64,000 nucleotides of DNA from Cervus elaphus (lineage: Eukaryota > Chordata > Mammalia > Artiodactyla > Cervidae), in NCBI RefSeq assembly GCF_910594005.1, contig NC_057848.1, positions 55,197,616-55,261,615 on the forward strand. Reading direction: 5' to 3'. Position numbers and translations under genes: made by a program. The notes beneath the pieces are model-generated. The model was not told the DNA's origin. It made no database searches and saw only the letters and a program-made list of their open reading frames with translations. The stretch's first letter is position 1. The number at the start of each line of letters is the position of its first letter. Positions 11,351 to 19,682 of this stretch are shown piece by piece.

Positions 11351-12121
11351 GAAGAAGAAACTTGTAAAAACTTTTCATGATAAGATCAATAGCGACTCAG
11401 AATCTAATGAAAAAATGAAAACACAAAACTCCAAATTGTCAAGGTCCTCAGAAACAAGAAATCTAGGATGGGAGAACAAGATGGCAGAGGAGTAGGTGGT
11501 CGTGGAGTACATCTCTCTCCATGGATACATCAGGAATACACTTTCAGACACAGAAGTGCATGCAGAACACCAGCTGAGAGCAGCAAGGAGTACATGACCA
11601 GCAGAAAATAACATATAGAACCACAGAAAACTTGGTAGGACAAAGGAACAAGGGGGAGAAACAAGGGTGTCAGTAGGACTGGTCCTGTCTTCAGCGTGTG
11701 GGAGAACTGAAGCAGTGGTCCGATCCCCACATCAGGGCAACTGTCTGAGTTAGAGGAGAAAGATTTAAGGCTGAGAGTGAAACAACTGTTCTTTGGCAGC
11801 CTATATGGAATGAGAACAGTCTTTGCCGCAGCCCTACATACCCCAGATAGGGATGTAGGTCCCCTGGAAGGCACAGCACCTGAGAGTTGGAGTTTAGGGA
11901 TTGTGGAGCAATCCCAGCACAAGGGCTGCTGTTGACTGTGGAGAGACGGATCAAGGGGATGTGAGGTGGGAGACTGTGGTGGGAAATGCCTGTGGAGAAA
12001 AGCCAGGCAGCCATGGAAGCAAAGTGATACTGCTGAGTCACGCGTAGGTGATGGATCCATCACCATAGACTCTCCCCCTAGATACCAGCATCCGCAGCTG
12101 AACAATAGAGAGGCTGACCCA

Positions 12122-12325
12122 TCAAATGCCTGACTGACTGAAATATAGAGTAGGACCCCACCCAGGGTGCCCCTTTAAGTGCCTGATGTGCCGATCTACA
12201 GAGTAGGACCCCAGCCAGGGGGGACCCTCTATGTGCCAAACAACAGAGAAGGACTCCAGGTAAGGGAGCCCTCTATTGCCTGAACCGACAGAGCTATGGA
12301 GAAAGACTGGCCAAAGAGGCCTTTT
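12122..12325 (+). repeat. degenerate ~60-bp tandem repeats in L1 5' UTR
   Basis: About three to four imperfect units occur in a row. Each has 'gcctga' or a variant, then 'acagagtaggacccca' or a variant, then 'ccagg' and 'cctcta'. They lie in the promoter region of the older L1. Many mammalian L1 promoters carry monomer repeats; whether these act that way is an inference. Confidence 0.6.
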
Positions 12326-12512
12326 GATCACTAGCTACAAGAGGCTCGAAGAAAGACTCCAAAAGGGCCATAACTCTTGTGATGGAGGCAGTCCATGTCC
12401 CTACATGCTTGGCACCGCCAGAGTCCCCACAAGCCAAGCAGCTGAGCCACGTTCACATTCAACCCTCACTGGGGCAGAGCTGCCACAGGCAAAAAAAAAA
12501 GTCTTGCGTCTA

Positions 12513-12618
12513 TGCACACAGGGTCACTTTGGTTGTGTCCAACTCTGCGACCCTGTGGACTATGGCCTGCCAGGCTTCTCTGTCAGGGGGGTTCTTCAGA
12601 CAAGAATACTAGAGCGTA
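12513..12618 (-). repeat. BovA-like SINE fragment inside L1 5' UTR
   Basis: On the minus strand it carries BovA-like sequence: 'ggttgtgtccaactctgcga', 'ctgccaggcttctctgtc' and 'agacaagaatactagagc' appear in order. It has no tRNA head and no obvious target-site duplication. It may be a nested insertion or a piece captured by the L1 lineage and spread with it. Confidence 0.65.
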
Positions 12619-13324
12619 TAGGCCAATACTGGCTTCCATACTCTTCTAAAGCACTAGATTTCCTGCTGCCCTAGCTGCCAACTCCCATGAGTACCCAGTG
12701 CTGCCAGAACCCCTGTGATCCAACCAACTGTACCACCTCCGCACCTGGCCCTCACTGGGGCAAACCCAAGTCCTCCAGGGCAGACTCAGGAGCAAACCCC
12801 AGTGGACGACCCACATGCAGAGGTGGAAATAAAACCACAGTTGAAACCCAGGGGCAGGGTGGCAAAGGAAGAAGACCCAAAACCTTCCCACCAGCTGTAC
12901 AAGCTACAGATTAAATCGACACAATCAACTAGGCAGACTCTGTGTCTATGGAATATATAAAAGGACACTGAGAGCTCCCACAAAAGAAAACACACTAGTT
13001 CTGGTTGCTGTGGACACTGGAGGCCAGAATACACAGGAGTAGGACCAGAGTAGAATCTGAGCTGCCCCCACAACAGGTCCAGAGACCAGTACAGTGTTGG
13101 AGGGCATCCTAGGAAGGTGAGGTGGATTGTGACTCCCAACAAAGGAAAGAACTCTAACAGCAGTGACTCAAGAAAAATAATTCCTATTCTTATGTTTTGA
13201 CTTGCTCTGTAGATTCTTTTGGACTTTTTTTCTTTTTTTTTCCTATTTTATTTTTCCCCCTCTGTTGTAGATGATTTTATTGGCACTATGAAATCTAATT
13301 AAGCTTCTGAGTTTTATTTTTTTG

Positions 13325-14278
13325 CAGTCACATTTTTTTATTGTTGTTATAAACCTCTGCCTCTAGGCTGGGCTTTTGCAGTTCTATGGACTTTTTCTTT
13401 TCTTTCTTCTTCCCTTTTTTCTTCTTTTCTTTTTCTCGTATTTTTAATTTTTTTAAACCTATTGTTATTTTTTCTACATTTATTCCTTTGTGTGCTTTTC
13501 CTACTGTTCTTTTCCCCTAGGAGTTAATCTTTAGTGTATATAAATCTTATTTATCTACCTTTATTTAACTTTGCATATCTATTCTTTCTTTCCTTTCCTC
13601 TCAACATATTTGTTAATTTTATTTTCACTGCTTTATTCCCCATTTGACACCTTGCTTTAGTTTTGTTTTCCAGTTTGTACTTTAGTTAATTTTGTTCTTA
13701 ATTGAAAGATAAAATTTTTGGTTTCCTTCGGGTCAGTCTATTGCACTTTATTTTTGTTGGGCTATTTTGATTTTGCTTATGAGTGTATATGTATATGTGT
13801 ATATTCAGTCACACTTTTTATTGTTGTTAAAAACCTCCGCCTCTACGTTGGGCTTTTACAGTTCCGTAGAGCATTCTTATTTTTTTTTTCTTTTCTCGTT
13901 GTTTTTAATTTTTAACTTTTTAAACCCTATTATATTTTATCTACATTTATTCCTTCTTTTCCCTTTCCTACTGTTCTTTGGCCCTTGCACTTAATCTTTG
14001 AGGTATATAAGTCTTCATCTACCTCTATTGAACTTTGCATGTCTATTCTTTCTTTCTTTTCCTCTCAATATATTTTTTTAGTTTTGTTTTCACTGTTTTA
14101 TTCCCCACTTGGCAAGTTGCTTTAGTTTTGTTTTCCAGTTTGTGCTTTAGTTAGTTTTGTTCTTAACTGGTAAATAAAATTTTTGATTTCCTTTGTTCGT
14201 CTGGTCAAACTATTGTACTTTATTTTTGTTCAACTGTTTTGATGTTGCTTATGGGTATATATGTATATGGGTGTATTT
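13325..14278 (+). repeat. ~480-bp tandem duplication in T-rich L1 5' UTR
   Basis: Unit 1 (13325-13805) and unit 2 (13806-14278) run in parallel: 'cagtcacatt' or 'cagtcacact', 'attgttgtta', 'aacctc', 'gcctcta', 'ctacatttattcct', 'ttgctttagttttgttttcc' and 'gtatatgtatatg' appear in the same order in both. They differ by scattered substitutions and small indels, so the duplication is old. The whole block is T-rich on the plus strand. Confidence 0.85.
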
Positions 14279-14828
14279 CATTATTTTAATTATTATTTGC
14301 CTGATTTTGTAACTTCTATTTCTCTGGGTTCATCTTCGGTTGCTCATTTTTGGGTATTTATTTTAATCTCACTTAATGCCATAACAAACCACTTGTAGAA
14401 TCTTCATTCCTGACCAGAGATCAAGCGCACAGCCTTTGGAGTGGAAGCACTGATTCCAAGACCCTAGATTAGCAGACAACTAACCCTAGGTAGTATCAAA
14501 TAGTGAGAACTCACACAAAGGAAGCCACTTTAATACAAGACCTGGCATCACCCAACCATCAAGAGCACCCAGTGCAGGATGCCTCATCTAAACAACAAAC
14601 AAACAAACAAAATACAAACACAGCCATAACCAGACAGGAGTACAACCTCACTCAGCCTTGCAATCAGAAGAAAAACTAACAAACAAAAAACTCAGCATAA
14701 ATCTCACCCTATACAAAGCTTACACAAACCACTGGACCAACCTTAGGAGGGCAGAAACCAAAAGGAAGAAAGAACTCAACCTTAAAACCTGGGAAAAGGA
14801 GACCTCAAACACAGTAAATTTTAAGAAA

Positions 14829-15658
14829 ATGAAAAGGCAGAGAAATACAACACAAATGAAGAAACAAACTAGAAACACAGAAGTCCAAATAAATGAAAAG
14901 GAAATAGGCTAACTATCTGAAAAAGAATTCAGAATAATGATAGTAAAGATGATCAAAAACCTTGAAAACAAAATGGAGAAAACACAAGAAATAATTAACA
15001 AAGACCTAGAACAATTAAAGAATAAATATACAGAGACAACACAAACACTGAAATTAAAAATACTCTAGAATGAATCAATAGCAGAATATGTGAAGCAGAA
15101 GAACACATCAGTGGGCTGGAAGATAAAATGGTGGAAATAATTTCTGATGAGAATAACGTAAAAAGAATGAAAAGAACTGAGGATAATCTCAGAGACCTCT
15201 GGGACAATATCAAACACACCAATATTCAAATTATAGGGGTCCCAGAAGAAGAAGAGAAAAAGAAAGGGTATGAGAAAATTTTTGAAGAGATTATAGTTGA
15301 AAATTATCCCAGCATGGAAAAGGAAATAGTCAATCAAATTCAAGAGGTACAAAGAGTCCCATACAGGGTAAACTCAAGGAGAAACACACTAAGACACATA
15401 CCAATCAAACTAACAAAAACTAAACACAGTGAAAGAATATTAAAAGCAGCAAGGGAAAAGCAACAAATAGCATTCAAGGGAAACCCCATATGCTTAACAG
15501 CTGATCTTTCAGCAGAAACTCTACAGGCCAGAAGGGAATGGCAGGATATATTTAAAGTGCTGAAAGGGAAAAATCTACAACCAAGATTACTGTACCCAGC
15601 AAGGATCTCATTCAGAATTGATGGAGAAATAAAAAGCTTTGCGGACAAGCAAAAGTAA
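14829..15658 (+). pseudogene. decayed L1 ORF1
   Basis: L1 ORF1 encodes the RNA-binding chaperone ORF1p. The start (ATG 14829) gives the same opening residues (MKRQRNT) as the intact ORF1 at 29008. An in-frame TAA follows at 14910, and the reading then shifts to the frame of 15128-15658. The RRM part ('NIQIIGVPEEEE') and the C-terminal domain ('LQARREWQDIF', 'YPARISFRIDGE') are still readable. It is not functional. Confidence 0.9.
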
Positions 15659-15772
15659 AGGGAATTCAGTACCACCAAACCAGTTTTACAACAAATGTTA
15701 AAAGGACTTACATAGTCAAGAAACACAAGCGAAGAAAAAGATCTACAAAATCAGCCCCAAACAGTTAAGAAA

Positions 15773-16069
15773 ATGGCAATAGGAACATATATATCAATGA
15801 TTACTTTAAATGTAAACAGATTAACTGCTCCAACCAAAAGACACAGACTGGTGGAATGGAAACAAAAACAAGACCCATATATATGCTGTCTACAAGAAAC
15901 CCACTTCAGACCTAAAGACACATACAGACAGAAAGTGAGACGATGGGAAAATATATTCCATGAAAATGGGAAGCAAAAGAAAGCTGGAGAACCAAACCTC
16001 ATATCAGACAAAATAGACCTTAAAATAAGAGTACTACAAAGGACATGGAAGGACACTACATAATGATCG
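15773..16069 (+). pseudogene. truncated start of L1 ORF2 endonuclease
   Basis: It matches the first ~95 residues of ORF2p, including the 'LNVNRL' strand with the catalytic Asn and the 'CCLQETHF' motif with the catalytic Glu. The frame is damaged after 'KKAG' and the similarity stops at about 16069 ('cactacataatgatc'). No reverse transcriptase remains in this copy. Confidence 0.9.
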
Positions 16070-16265
16070 TAATGGTTTGGAGGGAAAACTGGCTCCCTAA
16101 CTTGTACACCACAGCAATTGAACTGGACAAGATGAGGAAATGTGGAAAGTCAAATTGGGAAGGCTCTTTAGTGGTTATTGAGGAAGCATTCACTTTCTCA
16201 AACCAGAGCACCTGGACTCCATTGCAGCCTCCCCTCCCCCATGGATGTTCATAAATGGTGCTTTG

Positions 16266-16365
16266 TGATGTCAACCATGTCAGGGCTACCATTGGCTGGG
16301 GAAATTTCTTGCTAACCAATCAACTGACAGTTGTGGCTCTTCATTGTCCTGGGAAGGTATATATA
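16266..16365 (+). promoter_or_regulatory. core promoter with CRE-like, CCAAT and TATA elements
   Basis: Upstream of the two-exon gene are TGATGTCA (16266-16273, one change from a full CRE), an inverted CCAAT (ATTGG, 16291-16295), a direct CCAAT (16316-16320) and TATATATA (16358-16365). A start site about 25-30 bp after the TATA box would fall near 16388-16395, just ahead of the ATG at 16406. CRE-like plus TATA promoters are common in spermatid genes driven by CREM; that link is inferred. Confidence 0.55.
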
Positions 16366-16405
16366 GAGACCCCAGGCACTTGGTGTAGGCCACTGTTGCT
16401 ACAAT

Positions 16406-16979
16406 ATGGCAGACCTAACTGAGGAAGTAGTGGAGGAGGAGGAGGAGGAGCTGGAGATCTACAATGTCAATTTGGAGGAAGAAGCCTCAAGCTCTCACCA
16501 GAGAAAGAGAAAGAATTCTGATCGGTCAGATGGTCTACGCAGTACCAAGGTAAAATTACCCTATGCATGTTCTTCCTCTTCATCCCCCACCCAAGACGCA
16601 CCCTGCCCTTGCCTGGCACAAACCCCTCCTCAGTGCACACACATTCTCTCAAAGTTCTCCTTCCCATCCTCCTTCACTAATGTCTTTCTGGATGACTTTG
16701 TTTTCTTACCAGATGTTAAAGCTCGTGAGGAAAGTAAGCTCAACTATTCAAGAAATTCAGGACGAGAATAAGAGAGAGAGGGAGTCGACGATACTAGTCT
16801 TCTACCACCACCCTCAGAATAAAAAGAAGAATGAAAATCAGCTGATGGCAGATGAAGAAACCCCAGTGGAGTCTTCCAGCACTTCTCCCAACAATTCTCC
16901 AAGTAAGCCCCTGTGCCCACCTGGAGCCCAAGACGCTGACCAATCGGCTGCAGCTCCAGGAAAAGCACTGGCAGAATAG
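16406..16979 (+). CDS. candidate two-exon gene, SPANX-like nuclear protein
   Basis: Coding exons are 16406-16549 and 16713-16979. The 163-bp intron has donor AAG|GTAAAA, a plausible branch A near 16679, a pyrimidine-rich tract and acceptor TTACCAG. It lies in phase 0, and both exons are open in the joined frame, giving 136 residues. The ATG has A at -3 and G at +4. Residues 10-15 are six Glu; RKRK at 33-36 is a likely nuclear-localisation signal; residues 68-92 contain an STILV core followed by a KKK run and NQL; the tail is rich in Ser, Pro and Ala. The order 'SS..(K)RK(N/S)' in exon 1, then 'STIL' with a basic run and 'NQL' in exon 2, resembles the SPANX/SPANX-N family, X-linked proteins of sperm nuclei that also have two exons. 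I am fairly sure of the gene structure and less sure of the family. A second GTAAG at 16903-16907 could act as an alternative donor. It could also be a silent duplicate. Confidence 0.6.
16550..16712 (+). other. predicted 163-bp GT-AG intron
   Basis: It starts GTAAAATTACC and ends TTTTCTTACCAG. A CACTAAT-like branch site lies about 33 nt before the acceptor. The intron contains in-frame sequence in some frames but no repeat. Its length is short for a mammalian intron but within the normal range. Confidence 0.6.
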
Positions 16980-17049
16980 GCATTTGTGCAGGGATCAAAC
17001 ATACAACGATGGTCCCCTCTGCACAGACCGAAGTACTCAGATGTCAACA

Positions 17050-17100
17050 ATTAAAGTAACAACAAGCCGTAAAAAGATGTGTGTGTATCTGTTTTTTTGA
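17050..17100 (+). terminator. ATTAAA polyadenylation signal with GT-rich downstream element
   Basis: ATTAAA lies at 17050-17055, 71 bp after the stop codon of the two-exon gene. It is followed within about 25-45 bases by a GT/T-rich stretch ('gatgtgtgtgtatctg' then a T-run). This is the expected layout for cleavage near 17070-17080, and it gives a 3' UTR of roughly 95 bases. Confidence 0.55.
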
Positions 17101-17679
17101 TGATGGGGAGGGAAGGAAGGGAAGGGTCAGGTGTGTGAAAGGGAGGGAGGTGGCATCCTTTCCGTTTAGGGCCCAGACCAGCCAGTCCATACTTACTCAG
17201 ACAACTGGGAATGAGGACTGGGTGAAGACAGAACTGCAGACTGAAGATTTCTGAGCACTGAAGATTTCTTCCTGAACACTTCATCCCACTGGTGAGAAGG
17301 AAAAGGACTTGGTATTTCTGTGTGTTTCAGAGGTCCCATCTGGAGAGAGGGGTGATGTAGGGGTGGTGGCCCTGTGTAATAATCAGATTCCACTTTTGAT
17401 GTTTGACAATTGAGTGTTTACCCCTCATCAATGTCTGTTCCTCTTCTGGCCCACATTTGGGCAAGCTACTAAAAACAGCCAGGGAATAAAGGAACATGAA
17501 ATAGAAACAGATATACCTAACCTTAACTACTGGAATTATTGCCTTGCCTACACTTCCCATAGCCGAAACATCCATTACCCCCACATAGCCTCTAGTACAC
17601 GTGAATAATCTAACTCAATGAGTAATAAAATTAAGTCTTTGTCCCTATAATCACCTTTAAAATATGAGACCCTATGGAC
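17101..17679. other. low-copy DNA between gene and ERV fragment
   Basis: It begins with a G/A-rich stretch (17101-17160). No repeat or exon is recognised. Short open frames at 17327-17608 on both strands have no recognisable content. Confidence 0.4.
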
Positions 17680-19330
17680 CTTTTCCCTTAGCTGCAATCA
17701 CACTTTTCACCTCAGTTGTTTTTAAAAAGATTCAATCTCAGTGAAAGCAGGGTCTTTACAGATTGAAACCCATTATAGGAAAACCACTTAGCAAGGTGTG
17801 ATTATCCCAACTTCTGCTGCACTTAACAAATTTTACTTGATCTTAAAGCTGTAAAACAAGAACACGGCCTCAGTGTGAACTTCTACCCTTGGTGTCATGG
17901 CCCCACTCACTAGGGCTCCACGTATTTTGCTGATAATACTGCTCTCAACGAATAACTGGTAAATACTTTTCAGTCATAACAAAACATTTGGCTACCATGC
18001 TGTTTTCACTGCCTATTTCAACAATTTCTCAGCTACACTTAACCTTCACCTTCACAGGGAAACGATACACCTTTACCTGTCTACTCAATGGGGCCAGTGT
18101 CCACACCTGCCATCTCACACAGTCTTTGAAGGCAATATTTTCACCAGCTCTATCTTTTTCCAGGTACACAATTAGGACCTCATACTGATGACATCCTCCT
18201 TTGAGGAGATTCCTATGACACACAAACTACACAATCCCACCACTTCAGTTAAGTTCCTGAAAACGTTTTGGTAAGTGCTGGACTGCTCCAATCTTCAGTG
18301 TCCAGATACAGCTTTTAGGCCTCTTAGTACCCATACTGTTGAAACAAGCCCAACATGTTTTAGACATTTTTACATTCTGGAGGCAACATTTCCTCATATA
18401 CACAGTTTTTGGCTTGGTAACTTCCAAACAGGCCCGCCTTGAATGAGATTCCCTATGTCAAAGATTCTAAATCTGCCTGAATTGCCATAGAACAGGTACT
18501 CCTATTAGGGTCCACTGAAACTCCTTCACTGTGCAAGCTTTAGCAACCTTCTCTCGTGTATCTTGGAGTCCCTGTACTGTCAACAATGGCTGTTAGTTTC
18601 AGGGGCCTCTGATATAAGGAACTGCCCACCTTGGCCCCATGCTGTATGACTGTAGTGTAGCAATTTTGGGTCTATGCTGGACTTGCCTGGAAATATAGAC
18701 TATCTCAGGTCTTGAACCGATGACCCTCCATATCCAGCTGCCCATTTGGCCTTTGATTATGCAAGTATCACTCTGCAAGCTCAGCATAGCTAGTGAGGCC
18801 TCCTTGCTACAGGATGGAGCTGAACCTGGGTCCTCTGCATACCCTATCTTCAGGAAAGGGTACCTTCCCCTGTGCTCAGCCCCTCTTGGATGTCACACTG
18901 CTACAAGAGTTCATCTGTGAGAACCCTTGGACACATGGGGAGCCTATTAGGATCAAAACAGCAAAAACCAAGGGAGTTCATTCACTTAATCAATGCTATC
19001 GTCACTATCACACTTGATGGAGCTTGCTTGAGAGTTGCTACTTTTCATCTCTTCATCAGAATGTTCCTGATAAAGGACAGGACCCAAAGGTCAGATCAAA
19101 TAGCCAAACTTCAGGTAGCTACCTTAGCACACAATGTCTGGGCCAACAACTGGCCTCATCTTTACACTGCCAATGGGCTGACCATCTGTTCTGACCAAGT
19201 CAAACAATTCCTATCTGAGGTTGTCTCACTTAGGGTAAAGGTCTCATGGAATCTCTTGCATCCTGAGAGATTATACCCAAAATATAAATCAAGATCACAC
19301 ATTTTCTACACATATTAAAGTCACAATACA
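17680..19330 (+). pseudogene. decayed endogenous retrovirus pol fragment
   Basis: Reverse-transcriptase landmarks appear in order but in several frames. A degenerate 'DYRKLN...PTSAA' region lies near 17740-17820, and a 'YTFT.L..G' block near 18067-18095. The catalytic YxDD motif is degenerated to HTDD (18181-18192), and a connection-like 'FWRQHF' region lies near 18370-18400. The open frame at 18872-19318 holds an RNase-H-like stretch ('ANNWPHLY' and 'ANGLTI'). Frameshifts and stops are frequent, and I see no gag, env or paired LTRs. The copy is ancient and non-functional. I cannot say whether it is class I or class III. Confidence 0.55.
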
Positions 19331-19682
19331 ATGTCTCATGATGGCACTCCTTATTCTCTTTGGAGTTCTACACACTGAATGAAACCTAGACACTCGTTTT
19401 GCTATTCAGAATACACAATAGTAACTCTTGAACAAGATATTCAATGGGACACCAACCTGCTTTACTGGTATCTTGCTGCAGTTGCCAAAATGTTTTCCAT
19501 AAATAAGTCTGAATTGAATTAACTATTCAATTCTTTGTCAGACAAACATCATGGGTAAATTGTAATAGAGATTGATTCTATTTTTTTTTTTTACATCTTT
19601 TCAATCCTTTTATTTTCAGTCTGTTTATATCTTTAAATCTAAAATGTGTTAAACAGCATATTGTGGGGTCCTGTATTACTAT
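19331..19682. other. AT-rich low-copy DNA
   Basis: No gene or repeat is recognised. It may include more decayed ERV sequence continuing from the left, but nothing is readable. Confidence 0.35.

Larger units (their letters stand above)
11467..16069 (+). mobile_element. older L1 with full 5' UTR but lost 3' part
   Basis: It starts with an L1 promoter head ('gaacaagatggcagaggagt', YY1-like) at 11470 and has a 5' UTR of about 3.3 kb. ORF1 remains lie at 14829-15658 and the first part of ORF2 at 15773-16069. It then stops abruptly inside the endonuclease domain, with no 3' UTR or poly(A). L1 copies normally lose their 5' end, so loss of the 3' part points to a later rearrangement rather than to truncated retrotransposition. 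Confidence 0.88.

Noticed and set aside
11530..12105. 191-codon minus-strand frame, apparently membrane-like
   Set aside because: Lies within the older L1 5' UTR on the opposite strand; no family resemblance.
16406..16771. Reading exon 1 of the candidate gene straight through as a 121-residue protein
   Set aside because: Good donor and acceptor sites make splicing more likely, and the read-through part loses the SPANX-like core. It remains a fallback if no splicing is observed.
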